Positions 40,674-50,221 of a DNA stretch of 64,000 nucleotides are shown here, one piece after another. The notes under the pieces were generated by a model. That model ran no database searches and was not told the origin of the DNA. It saw only the letters and a program-made list of their open reading frames with translations. Both the position numbers and the translations under genes were made by a program. The DNA is from Actinomadura rudentiformis (GTDB lineage Bacteria; Actinomycetota; Actinomycetes; Streptosporangiales; Streptosporangiaceae). The stretch lies in NCBI RefSeq assembly GCF_008923185.1, contig NZ_WBMT01000017.1, forward strand, positions 62,001 through 126,000, in the 5' to 3' direction. Within the stretch, counting starts at the first letter, position 1, and each line of letters begins with the position of its first letter.

Positions 40674-41957
40674 TTACGGCGCGCCATCGGCATGGACCGC
40701 GAAGGCCTCGACCATAGTGGCGCCCGCGCGCCCATCGCGATCACGCCGAATTGCACAGATTTCGTGGACGCCGATCCGCCCGCTCTCGCATGCCAGCGCG
40801 GAGGCGGCGAGATAGAGCAGCCACACCCTGGCGCGGCCCGCTCCCGCGAGGTCGGCACACTCGGCCCAGTGCCGCTGGAGGTTGGCCGCCCACGCACGGA
40901 GCGTGCGGGCGTGGTGCTCGCGCAGCGCGGTGACGCCGCGCACCTCCAGACCGGCGTCCTCCACCTCGGCGACGATCTCGCCGAGCGGGCGCAGCTCGCC
41001 GTCGTCGGGGAACATGTAGCTGGTCGTGAACGTCCGCCGGATCTGGTGCGTGCCGGGCCGCCGCACCGGCTCCTGGATCAGGAGCCGGCCGCCAGGTGCG
41101 AGCAGCTCGTACAGCCGGGGCATGTCCCGGCCCAGCGCCTCCAGGCCCGCCAGCCCGACGATCGCGTCGTACGGCCCGCCGCCCGCGGCGGCCAGATCGC
41201 GGTCGCGCGGCTCGACCCGGTCAGCCAGCCCTGCGGCGGCCGCCCGTTCGCGGACGTGCTCGGCCTGCAGCGGTGAACGGGTGAGGCCGACGACGCGCAC
41301 GCGGTGTTGCCCGGCCAGATGGCACGCGAGGGCTCCCCAGGCGCAGTTGAGGTCGAGGACACGGGCACCGGGGAACAGGCCGAGCCGTTCGGCGACCGAG
41401 TCGAGTGCGGCCTGCTGCGCCTCCTGGAGGTCGACCGCGCCGTCCCACAGCCCGCTGCCGTGCGCCATCCCGGAACCGAACAGCCTGCTGAAGAAGGCCG
41501 CCGAGGCCCCGAGCGGCCCGGACTCCTCGTCGGCTCCCCGCCGGCCGGATCGGAACTCCTCGGGCGGCGGCTTGGGCTCCGGCCCCACCGCGCCGAGCGT
41601 GACCGCCATCCGGACGATCTCGCGCTTGTCGTCGCTGCTGAGCCGGATCGGCTCGTCGCCACTGCGCATGACGCGCTGCACGGCGCCGAGCGCCGCGAAG
41701 ACGTCACCCTCGATGTCCAGCTCGCCCGCGACATAGGCGCGGGCGAGTCCCATCTCGCCGGGCTTCCACAGCAGCCGGCGCAGCGCGCGGCGATGCCGGA
41801 TGACGAACGCGGGCGCGGCGGCGGGGCCGATCGTGCTGCCGTCCCAGGCGCGCACCCGGATCGGCAGGTCGGCGGCGGCCGGGCCGTCGCCGTCCTCGGC
41901 TCCGAGCATGATCCGGGTGAGCAGCGGCGCGAGCCGGGAGGCGACACCGTCCTGCAC
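40674..41957 (-). CDS. Cyclopropane-fatty-acid-synthase-like methyltransferase, divergent
   Basis: This 427-residue protein has the CFA-synthase layout: an N-terminal domain with the family-like segment FVIRHRRALRRLLWKPGEMGLARAYVAGELDIEGD, then a class I SAM-methyltransferase domain (from about 180). The SAM loop, normally DLGCGWG, reads DLNCAWG (202-208), losing two glycines. The usual HYD...DFY...MTYSCAYF active-site region is replaced by AAFFSRLFGSGMAHGSGLW. It may be inactive or act on another substrate. GTG 41957 follows GGAGG. It lies 27 bases after ndh on the same strand and is probably co-transcribed. Confidence 0.75.
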   Translation of the reverse strand: MQDGVASRLAPLLTRIMLGAEDGDGPAAADLPIRVRAWDGSTIGPAAAPAFVIRHRRALRRLLWKPGEMGLARAYVAGELDIEGDVFAALGAVQRVMRSGDEPIRLSSDDKREIVRMAVTLGAVGPEPKPPPEEFRSGRRGADEESGPLGASAAFFSRLFGSGMAHGSGLWDGAVDLQEAQQAALDSVAERLGLFPGARVLDLNCAWGALACHLAGQHRVRVVGLTRSPLQAEHVRERAAAAGLADRVEPRDRDLAAAGGGPYDAIVGLAGLEALGRDMPRLYELLAPGGRLLIQEPVRRPGTHQIRRTFTTSYMFPDDGELRPLGEIVAEVEDAGLEVRGVTALREHHARTLRAWAANLQRHWAECADLAGAGRARVWLLYLAASALACESGRIGVHEICAIRRDRDGRAGATMVEAFAVHADGAP

Positions 41958-41984
41958 GAAGCGTGCCTCCTCCCGGTCATCGGG

Positions 41985-43343
41985 CTAGTCGTCGTGGCGC
42001 CGTCCGGCCGCGAGCTCGAACTCCCGCCGGGGCCGCTCCAGCGCGCCGAGCGAGACGATCTCACGCCGGAAGAACAGCGCGAGGGTCCAGTCCGCGGTGA
42101 CGCGCATCTTGCGGTTGACCGTCGGCACCCGAGAGAGATGGTATGTGCGGTGCATGAACCAGGCGAGCACGCCCTTCAGCTTGATGCCGTAAACGTTGGC
42201 CACACCTTTGTGCAGGCCGAGCCCTGCAACCGACCCGACATAGGCGTGCTTGTACGGTTTGCGGGGCTTTTCCCGCAGGTCACGCACGATGTTGTCGGCG
42301 AGCACCTTGGCCTGGCGCACCGCGTGCTGGGCGTTCGGAGCGCAGAACTCGCCGGGCTTTGTGAGGTCGGGCACGGCCGCGTTGTCGCCCGCCGTGTAGA
42401 CCCCGTCGAGGCCCTCCACGGTCAGCTCGGCGGTCGCCTTGACCCGCCCCTTGCCGTCGATCGGCAGGTCGCTGTCGCGCACGACCGGGCTCGCCTTGAC
42501 CCCCGCGGTCCACACCAGCGTGCCGGCCTCGAACTCCTCGCCGTCGCTCAGCACGATGTGCCGGTTCTCGGCGGACTTGAGCAGCGTCTCCAGCCGTACC
42601 TCGATGCCGCGGCGGCGCAGAGCCTCGACCGTCCACCGCCCCATCTCGGGGCCGACCTCCGGCAGGATCCTGTCGGCGGCCTCGACCAGGATCCAGCGCA
42701 GCTCGCTCTGGTCGATGGTCGGATACCACTTGACGGCGTCGCGGGACAGGTCCTCAAGCTCGGCCAGCGCCTCCACGCCCGCGAAGCCGCCGCCGACGAA
42801 GACGAAGGTCAGGGCCCTGCGGCGCGCCTTGTCGTCGTCGATCGAGGATGCGACGTCCAGCTGTTGCAGCACATGGTTGCGCAGGAAGATGGCCTCTTCG
42901 ACGGTCTTGAACCCGATGCCGCATTCGCCCAGGCCGGGGATCGGCAACGTACGTGAGATCGAGCCTGCGGCGACGACGAGCTGGTCGTAGGCGAACTCCC
43001 GTTCTTTCTCCCCCGCCAGGTCGGCACCGGCGGGCCGCACGGTCACCCGGTGTTCGGCGTGGTCGATCCTGGTGACGTGCCCGTTCACGATCGTGCAGCG
43101 CTTGAGGACCTTGCGCAGCGGCGTCACCACGTGCCGCGGCTCGATGTTGCCGGCCGCGGCCTCCGGCAGGAACGGCTGGTAGGTCATGTAGGACTGCGGG
43201 TCCACCACCGTGATCGTGACGTCGCCGCGGCGCAGGTCACCGCGCAGCTTCTTCTGGAGGCGCAGCGCCGTGTACATGCCGACGTAACCACCGCCGACGA
43301 TAAGGATCTTCTTGGCATGGTCCGGTGTACGGGTAGCTGGCAT
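41985..43343 (-). CDS. ndh: Type II NADH dehydrogenase (NDH-2)
   Basis: NDH-2 passes electrons from NADH to quinone without pumping protons, at the inner face of the membrane. The 452-residue flavoprotein has the FAD-binding ILIVGGGYVGMY (13-24), the NADH-binding FVFVGGGFAGVEALAEL, and the later FAD segment GLDGVYTAGDNAAVPDL. The C-terminal region with AWFMHRTYHLSRVPTVNRK is the likely amphipathic membrane contact. ATG 43343 gives MPATRTPDHAKKILIVGGG. The long open frame upstream crosses a big hairpin and is rejected. Confidence 0.9.
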   Translation of the reverse strand: MPATRTPDHAKKILIVGGGYVGMYTALRLQKKLRGDLRRGDVTITVVDPQSYMTYQPFLPEAAAGNIEPRHVVTPLRKVLKRCTIVNGHVTRIDHAEHRVTVRPAGADLAGEKEREFAYDQLVVAAGSISRTLPIPGLGECGIGFKTVEEAIFLRNHVLQQLDVASSIDDDKARRRALTFVFVGGGFAGVEALAELEDLSRDAVKWYPTIDQSELRWILVEAADRILPEVGPEMGRWTVEALRRRGIEVRLETLLKSAENRHIVLSDGEEFEAGTLVWTAGVKASPVVRDSDLPIDGKGRVKATAELTVEGLDGVYTAGDNAAVPDLTKPGEFCAPNAQHAVRQAKVLADNIVRDLREKPRKPYKHAYVGSVAGLGLHKGVANVYGIKLKGVLAWFMHRTYHLSRVPTVNRKMRVTADWTLALFFRREIVSLGALERPRREFELAAGRRHDD

Positions 43344-43469
43344 ATCCGGAGGGGTACCCGGAACTGGCCGGACGTCACCCGGGAAGCACTCCGCCGAAGA
43401 ATCACCAGGTTCTGGGAAATCGGGCGAACATCTTCGCACTCTCCGGCATCTCACTGGATGTATCGCAAG

Positions 43470-43573
43470 AACGGCGGCGGGACAGGGCCCGACGGGGGCG
43501 CCAAGCGGCTGGAGCGGACACGGGGGTGCGAATACCCGCTCCATCCGCTTGGCCACGGCCCTGCCCCGCCGTT
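43470..43573. terminator. Long imperfect hairpin between udgB and ndh
   Basis: An 18-base stem (43500-43517 with 43536-43553) has one mismatch and an 18-base loop. Beyond internal unpaired bases, an outer stem pairs 43470-43489 with 43557-43573, with a three-base bulge and one mismatch. It lies 70 bases after the udgB stop and 127 bases before ndh. It is probably a terminator of udgB, or a regulatory RNA in the ndh leader. Confidence 0.5.
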
Positions 43574-43642
43574 CGACCTGTTCAGGCGGGGTCTTCGCGG
43601 TCACGCTGACCGCGATCGGCCGCCGAAGGCCGCTTTCAGCCG

Positions 43643-44461
43643 CTAACGGCCACCTAGTCCGGAAAGCTCACGGGCCCGGGCGAAGACGGTGTCGAGCATG
43701 GCCTCGGTGACCCGGCCGGTGAACGTGTTCTGCTGGCTCGGGTGGTACGTCCCGATCATCGCCACCGGGCCGCCCGCCGGAGATGTGATTTCGATCTCCA
43801 CCCCGTGGCCGAAGGACGGCCGTGGCCTCGGCAGCACATATCCGGCCTGCCTCAGCGCGGGCCATGCCCCCTGCCAGGCGTAGCCGCCGAGCATCACGAC
43901 GGCCCGCACGCTCGGCGCGACCATCTCGATCTCGCGTGCCAGCCAGGGCTGGCAGGTCAGGCGTTCGGCGGGCGTGGGCTTGTTGTCCGGTGGCGCACAG
44001 CGCACGGTCGCCACCATCCGGGCGCCGATGAGCCGCTGGCCGTCCCCCGCGTGCACGCTGGTGGGCTTGGCGGCGAGGCCGACCCGGTAGAGCGAGGCGA
44101 ACAGCCAGTCACCCGACCGGTCTCCGGTGAAGATCCGCCCCGTCCGGTTGCCGCCGTGCGCCGCCGGGGCGAGCCCGATCAGCAGGATCCGCGGCTCGGC
44201 CTCGCCCCAGCCGGCGATCGGGCGGCCCCAGTACTCCTCGTCGGCGAACGCCCGGCGCCGTTCGACGGCCACCCGTTCCCGCCACTCGACCAGCCGGTCG
44301 CAGGCCCGGCACACCGACTGGCGCGCGCAGAGCCCGGTCAGATCGGGTGCCTTCTCCGCCAGCGCGACCACCTGCGGCGCGTCCTGCGCCACAGGTGTGT
44401 CCGGGGTGGCCGGGTCTTCCGGCCACCCGGTTCCCGGCGGCACGAAGGGCGCATTGGTCAT
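43643..44461 (-). CDS. udgB: Uracil-DNA glycosylase, type 5 (UdgB)
   Basis: UdgB removes uracil and other deaminated bases from DNA. The 272-residue protein has the family 5 motif A GLAPAAHGGNRTGRIFTGD (96-114), where Ala replaces the catalytic Asn or Asp of other families. The late motif is GTYHPSQQNTFTGR. Cys45 or Cys51 with Cys54, plus Cys near 160 and 175 (VRCAPPDNKPTP, RLTCQPWL), fit the four-cysteine iron-sulfur site. ATG 44461 is the start. Length matches the mycobacterial UdgB group. Confidence 0.92.
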   Translation of the reverse strand: MTNAPFVPPGTGWPEDPATPDTPVAQDAPQVVALAEKAPDLTGLCARQSVCRACDRLVEWRERVAVERRRAFADEEYWGRPIAGWGEAEPRILLIGLAPAAHGGNRTGRIFTGDRSGDWLFASLYRVGLAAKPTSVHAGDGQRLIGARMVATVRCAPPDNKPTPAERLTCQPWLAREIEMVAPSVRAVVMLGGYAWQGAWPALRQAGYVLPRPRPSFGHGVEIEITSPAGGPVAMIGTYHPSQQNTFTGRVTEAMLDTVFARARELSGLGGR

Positions 44462-44488
44462 GCCAACGATCCTCGCATGCCCTTCAGC

Positions 44489-45490
44489 TCAGCGAGTGGG
44501 GGTGGGGGTTGGCGTGGACGTGGGGGCCGGGGTGGGAGTCGGCGTGAACGTCGGACCGTCCGACGACTTGGGCGCGGGCATCGGGCTGCCAGGGACGCAC
44601 GAGGGGCCGGGCGTCGGCTCCATATCTGGATCGTCCTGCTGGCGGAGCGGCAATGGGTAGGAATTGGCGATCGGGGGCGGGCTTCCGCAGCGATCCAGCT
44701 GGTAGCCGTGCGCCTCGTAGTCGAGCTGTAGGGGGCGGCCATCCTGGTCGTAGAGGAGGATGTCCTTGAGCGGCTTGCCGTCCTTGGAGTACGGGTAGAG
44801 GTTCGCGACGTCCGGTGCCGCGGATGGCGATTCGGCGACGGAGGGCGCCGCCATGACCCCGATCTTCTCGATGCCCCTGGACGCCAGATGGGTGAGGCCG
44901 AGATTCACCTGGATGCCGACGAGGAGAAGGACCGCCAGGCCGTTGAGCCCGATGATCAGGGCTCGCGGCGACCGGTCCGGGTGTGCGCGCGACCACTGGC
45001 CGAGGGCGATCGAGGCCACCACGAAGACGACCAGGACCATCCATTGGGCGGCGCCCCAGGGGCGGGCGTGCCAGTCGTCGTCCCAGAACCGCCAGAGCAG
45101 CAGGGCCGCCACCCAGGCCCGGACGATCCACCACAGCGAGCGGAACTCCTTGAGGAAATTCCACACGGCGCCGAAGGCCGGGGAGCCTTCGACCTTCGCG
45201 CGAAGCCGGGACTCCATCGACTGGTAGGTGCCCGTGGCGGTGGCCCGGACCGACCGCCGGGTCCGTACCGTTCCGGTGCCGTACGCGGCGCGAAGCTCGG
45301 TGGCGTACGCCGCAGGGGTGCCCAGCCGGTTGGCGAGCGGCTCGTCCGACTCGGCGGCCACCTCGGCCAGGTGATCCTCCAGGTCCTCCAGCAGTTCGGC
45401 GCGGTCGGCCTCCGGAACGTCGGCGAGGGCGGCGCGCACGTCCTGGGCGTACTGCGCGATCTCTTCCTGTCTCTCGATCGGCGAACTCAT
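44489..45490 (-). CDS. HAAS-domain membrane protein partnered with PadR
   Basis: This 333-residue protein has an N-terminal HAAS/DUF1700-type helical domain (about 5-75, with ADRAELLEDLEDHLAEVAAE). A membrane region of three to four helices covers about 118-215, followed by an extracytoplasmic part ending in a TPTPTPAPTSTPTPTPTR tail. Such proteins are usually encoded with a PadR regulator. Here ATG 45490 overlaps the PadR stop (ATGA). A role as anti-regulator or envelope-stress transducer is inferred from that pairing only. Confidence 0.82.
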   Translation of the reverse strand: MSSPIERQEEIAQYAQDVRAALADVPEADRAELLEDLEDHLAEVAAESDEPLANRLGTPAAYATELRAAYGTGTVRTRRSVRATATGTYQSMESRLRAKVEGSPAFGAVWNFLKEFRSLWWIVRAWVAALLLWRFWDDDWHARPWGAAQWMVLVVFVVASIALGQWSRAHPDRSPRALIIGLNGLAVLLLVGIQVNLGLTHLASRGIEKIGVMAAPSVAESPSAAPDVANLYPYSKDGKPLKDILLYDQDGRPLQLDYEAHGYQLDRCGSPPPIANSYPLPLRQQDDPDMEPTPGPSCVPGSPMPAPKSSDGPTFTPTPTPAPTSTPTPTPTR

Positions 45491-45822
45491 GGCGTCCCCT
45501 TGTCGACGTCGTCCAGCAGGTCGTTCATCGTGTGAGCGAAGGCGGCCCAGGTCTTGGCCGATCCCGCGAGCTGAGCACGGCCCGCGTCATTCAGGCCGTA
45601 GTACTTGCGGTGCGGCCCCTCCTCGGAGGGGACGACGTAGGAGTTGAGCGCGCCGGCCTTGAAGAGCCGGCGCAGCGTGCCGTACACCGACGCGTCGCCG
45701 ACATCGTCGAGCCCGGCCTCGCGCAGCCGTCTGACCACGTCGTAGCCGTAGCTGTCGCTTCGATCGAGGACGGCCAGCACCGCGAGGTCGAGCACTCCCT
45801 TGAGCAGCTGGGTGGTGTCCAT
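45487..45822 (-). CDS. PadR-family transcriptional regulator
   Basis: This 111-residue winged-helix protein starts MDTTQLLKGVLDLAVLAVL, with the PadR signature YGYDVVRRLREAGL and SVYGTLRRLFKAG, wing PSEEGPHRKYYGLN, and a C-terminal dimer helix. ATG 45822 is preferred over ATG 45846, since PadR proteins begin just before this helix. A likely own operator lies 13-35 bases upstream (45835-45857). Translation couples to the HAAS gene by a four-base overlap. Confidence 0.9.
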   Translation of the reverse strand: MDTTQLLKGVLDLAVLAVLDRSDSYGYDVVRRLREAGLDDVGDASVYGTLRRLFKAGALNSYVVPSEEGPHRKYYGLNDAGRAQLAGSAKTWAAFAHTMNDLLDDVDKGTP

Positions 45823-45834
45823 AGTGCGATACAC

Positions 45835-45857
45835 AGTACTACGCATTGCGCGGTACT
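45835..45857. promoter_or_regulatory. Candidate PadR operator
   Basis: AGTAC (45835-45839) and GTACT (45853-45857) form an inverted repeat. On the minus strand GTAGTAC also occurs twice as a direct repeat 17 bases apart, just upstream of the padR start. Confidence 0.5.
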
Positions 45858-46018
45858 ACCCACCGCCCAACCCAAATCCATCCGGAACGGACCGCATGTG
45901 GCGCGCGTCGCAATGGTCAAGTCATATCGCCCGCCACGTTCCGCTCGGTACGATGCGACTCGCGCTGCCGGTCGGGGGCGGTGGGTATCCGGCGCACCGT
46001 GCGAAGCGGAGGCATGCC

Positions 46019-46750
46019 TTGTCGCAACCGGGCTGGTATCCCGACCCCTATGGCAGCGGCAGCCTGCGCTGGTGGGACGGCCAAAACTGGACGCAGAACC
46101 TGAATCCCCAACCTGCGACGCCACCCCGGCTGACGCTCCAGCAGCAGCCGCAGCACGTCCCGCAACAGCAGGGGCAGCACGAGCAGCCCGGAGGATGGGG
46201 CCGGCCTGCGGCTCCGCAACCGCTCGACGCCAACGTGCGAGGGCTCCATCTGCACGCGGACGAGCAGCTGGTGGGCTATGGCAACACCTCGCTCGCCTGG
46301 GGCCACGTGGAGTGGGTCGCCTACTGGCCTGCGATCCCCACCGGGAGTGAATACGGCCAGCAGCCCGGCGGCGTTCAATGGATCTTCCAGGTCGGCCGCC
46401 ATCCGTTCCACGGCGGGCCGCGGGTCGAGGTGGTCATCGAGCAGGAGGAGCTCTGGCTCCAGCTGGTCGAGGCGTGCCGCCGGCTGGTGGAGCCGCGGCT
46501 GGTCGGGGAGCTGGCCCGCCAGGTGCGCGACGGCGAGTCGATCGACGTGGCGCAGGGGCTGACCGTCCACCCCGGCGGCGTCCGCGGCAACCGGGTCTCG
46601 CTGAGCTGGTCGGCGATCTCGGGCGCGACCGTGGAGAACGGCCGTGTCTGGATCCAGCAGGCGAGCGGCTCGGCCGCGGTGTTGTACGTTCCGCAGCAGA
46701 ACCCGAACGCCGTCCTCATCCCCGCCCTGCTCGCCGCCCTCAAGCAGTAG
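46019..46750 (+). CDS. DUF2510-domain protein
   Basis: This 243-residue protein begins at TTG 46019 with GGAGG six bases upstream; earlier in-frame ATGs have none. Residues 2-22 are the short DUF2510 motif GWYPDPYGSGSLRWWDGQNWT. A Gln/Pro-rich linker (about 25-65) follows, then a globular domain of about 175 residues with no family I recognise. It contains no membrane helix. DUF2510 is usually a docking module at the N-terminus of actinobacterial proteins. The function is unknown. Confidence 0.75.
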   Translation: MSQPGWYPDPYGSGSLRWWDGQNWTQNLNPQPATPPRLTLQQQPQHVPQQQGQHEQPGGWGRPAAPQPLDANVRGLHLHADEQLVGYGNTSLAWGHVEWVAYWPAIPTGSEYGQQPGGVQWIFQVGRHPFHGGPRVEVVIEQEELWLQLVEACRRLVEPRLVGELARQVRDGESIDVAQGLTVHPGGVRGNRVSLSWSAISGATVENGRVWIQQASGSAAVLYVPQQNPNAVLIPALLAALKQ

Positions 46751-46778
46751 GGCCGCGCCGGGTCGGCGGCAGGCCGGA

Positions 46779-47720
46779 TCAGGCCAGTGACCAGGCGATG
46801 CCGTCGAGGATGTCGTGCTCGCTGACCACCACGGCGCCGAAGCCGTACTCGCGCATGACACGGTCCAGGATGAGGGCGCCGGCGCCGATGACGTCCACCC
46901 GGCCCGGATGCATGACGCCGATCGCGGCGCGTTCCGCGCGCGTCGCGTGCAGCAGGTTGCGGGTGACCTCGTGCACCTGGGTGGCGGTGATGCGGGACAG
47001 GTGGATGCGTGCCGGGTCGTACTCCGGCAGGTCCTGGGCGATCCCGGAGATCGTGGTGACCGAGCCCGCCAGCCCGACGAGCGTGCGCGCCTCGTCCACC
47101 GGGACGGTCCTGCGGACCTCGGCGAGCGCCGTGTCGATGTCGGCGGCCGCGGCGGTGATCTGATCGGGCGACGGCGGGTCGCCGTCCTTGAGGTGCCGTT
47201 CGGTCATCCGCACACAGCCGATGTCCATCGAACGGGCTGCCTCGACCGAGTCGCCGCCGAGCACGAACTCGGTGGAGCCGCCGCCGATGTCGAGCACCAG
47301 GTAGGGGCGGGCCGGACGCAGCGCGGCCAGTTCCCGGGTGGCGCCCAGGAACGACAGCGAGGCCTCCTCGTCGCCGCTGATCACCTCGGGCACCACGCCG
47401 AAGATGTCGACGACGCCGCTGACGAAGTCGGCCCGGTTGTCGGCGTCACGGGTCGCGCTGGTCGCCACGACGCGCACCTTCTCGGTCCCGTGGCGTTCGA
47501 CGAGCTCGGCGTACCCGCGCATCGCGGTGAACGTCCGGTCGAGCGCCTCGGGCGCCAGGCGGCCGGTCTTGTCGACCCCCTGCCCGAGCCGGACGATCTC
47601 CATGCGCCGCTCGACGTCGGTGAGCGTCCCGCCGGTACCGTCCGCACCGTCCGCGACGATGTCGGCGATCAGGAGGCGGACGGAGTTGGTCCCGCAGTCG
47701 ATCGCGGCGACGCGCGTCAC
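46779..47720 (-). CDS. Ppx/GppA-family exopolyphosphatase
   Basis: This 313-residue protein of the short Ppx/GppA type hydrolyses polyphosphate or pppGpp-like nucleotides. The phosphate loops are AAIDCGTNSVRLLIADI (5-21) and LDIGGGSTEFVLG (about 144-156). The catalytic Glu is expected in SGDEEASLSF. The GTG start overlaps the DUF501 stop (GTGA), so the genes are coupled. The order ppx - DUF501 - ftsB-like - eno is conserved in actinobacteria (Rv1026 to Rv1023). Confidence 0.9.
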   Translation of the reverse strand: MTRVAAIDCGTNSVRLLIADIVADGADGTGGTLTDVERRMEIVRLGQGVDKTGRLAPEALDRTFTAMRGYAELVERHGTEKVRVVATSATRDADNRADFVSGVVDIFGVVPEVISGDEEASLSFLGATRELAALRPARPYLVLDIGGGSTEFVLGGDSVEAARSMDIGCVRMTERHLKDGDPPSPDQITAAAADIDTALAEVRRTVPVDEARTLVGLAGSVTTISGIAQDLPEYDPARIHLSRITATQVHEVTRNLLHATRAERAAIGVMHPGRVDVIGAGALILDRVMREYGFGAVVVSEHDILDGIAWSLA

Positions 47721-48232
47721 TGGGCCTCCTCAGGGTCGATACAGGCGCAGGGGCCGGAACGCCACCACTCGGGCAGCGCGTCCAGGGTCTCCCGGCCGAA
47801 CGGATTGACGCCGGGAACGGCGAGCTCGTGCCCGGCGAGCGCGTGCAGGCACTTGACACGTTCGGGCATGCCGCCGGCGCTCTGCATTCCCGCGGGGAGC
47901 GGCTCGACGCCGTCCTCGCGGGTCGCCTCGTCACGGCGTCGCAGGTAGTCCTCGTGCGCCTCGGAGTACTTGGCCTTGAGCGACGGATCGCGAGCGAGGC
48001 GTTCCTGCATCTCGCGCATCACCCCGCTGCCTTCGAGGGTGCCGATGGCCGAGGCGGCCTTGGGACACGTCAGGTAGAAGAGCGTGGGGAACGGGGTGCC
48101 GTCGGGCAACCGCGGCGAGGTCTCGATGACCGCGGGCAGGCCGCACGGGCACCGGTAGGCCACCCGCCGGATGCCGCGCGGCTCGCGGCCGAGCTGGGCC
48201 GCGACCGCGGCCTGGTCTGACTTGCTGATCAT
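47717..48232 (-). CDS. DUF501 protein
   Basis: This 171-residue protein has RVAYRCPCGLPAVIETSPRLPDGTPFPTLFYLTCP, the hallmark of DUF501, with Cys pairs that could bind metal. A C-terminal segment with CLHALAGHELAVPGVNP and a final CxC (PCACI) follows. The function is unknown, although it is nearly always between ftsB-like and ppx genes. ATG 48232 has GGGACGGA upstream. Confidence 0.9.
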   Translation of the reverse strand: MISKSDQAAVAAQLGREPRGIRRVAYRCPCGLPAVIETSPRLPDGTPFPTLFYLTCPKAASAIGTLEGSGVMREMQERLARDPSLKAKYSEAHEDYLRRRDEATREDGVEPLPAGMQSAGGMPERVKCLHALAGHELAVPGVNPFGRETLDALPEWWRSGPCACIDPEEAQ

Positions 48233-48283
48233 TTCCGTCCCCACCCGAGCCTGCCCAGGAGTGTCTCCCCACACTCCAGGGCG

Positions 48284-48727
48284 TCAGCGTGGTCTGTCCG
48301 CGGCCTCCACCGACCGCCAGAGCGACTCGTACCAGGGCGGCCTGCTGGACCGGCCGCCCTGCTGGGCCTGCTGGCCGCCTCCCCCGCCACCGTCAAGAAC
48401 GATGAAGCACTTCTCCCCCGGATTGCAATAGTGGAGCCTTCGCTTGGCTTCACGCTCAATGTACGACTTATCCCCCAGTCGTTGCTTGCGTTGGGCGAGT
48501 TCTTCCACTCGCTTCTGCGCCACCCGCTCCTTATGTTCGAGGTCGGCGATCTCCTGGCGTTGCGCGATGTACTCGCGCACGGGATAGGCCAGGCTCAGCG
48601 CGATCGCGCACATCACGATCGCCAGGATCGCGGCACGGCTGGTCAGCGCCGGGTTCTTACGCGTACTGCCGCCCGGGGCGGAGTCCTTCCCTCCCCGGGC
48701 GGCCTGGCGGTCGTCGTCCTTCGCCAC
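48284..48727 (-). CDS. FtsB/DivIC-type septum formation protein
   Basis: This 147-residue protein has a charged cytoplasmic N-terminus, one transmembrane helix (about 28-48, AILAIVMCAIALSLAYPV) and a heptad-type coiled coil (about 52-85, EIADLEHKERVAQKRVEEL). The conserved tail YCNPGEKCFIVLD follows, then a Gly/Gln-rich end. FtsB relatives link FtsL and FtsQ in the divisome. GTG 48727 follows a GGGGG run; the longer frame upstream overlaps eno and is not conserved. It follows eno by 32 bases, as in Rv1024. Confidence 0.88.
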   Translation of the reverse strand: MAKDDDRQAARGGKDSAPGGSTRKNPALTSRAAILAIVMCAIALSLAYPVREYIAQRQEIADLEHKERVAQKRVEELAQRKQRLGDKSYIEREAKRRLHYCNPGEKCFIVLDGGGGGGQQAQQGGRSSRPPWYESLWRSVEAADRPR

Positions 48728-48759
48728 AGCGAGCCCCCTGCCGTCCTGCGAGAAGCGGG

Positions 48760-50043
<1,284 letters not shown>

Positions 50044-50221
50044 GGGCAACTCCCTTGGTTTCACTACGGACGGTCCGCAGGTGCGAGCGGTTTCCGGACC
50101 CGAGCCTATCGAAGCCTGGTCCCCGTCACTGAACCGTGCCGGGTCTGCGGCTTGACGAAGACATTACCTACCTTGTCTACTGTGCACATCAAACACACTT
50201 GATAAGTAGGGAATGGGGACA

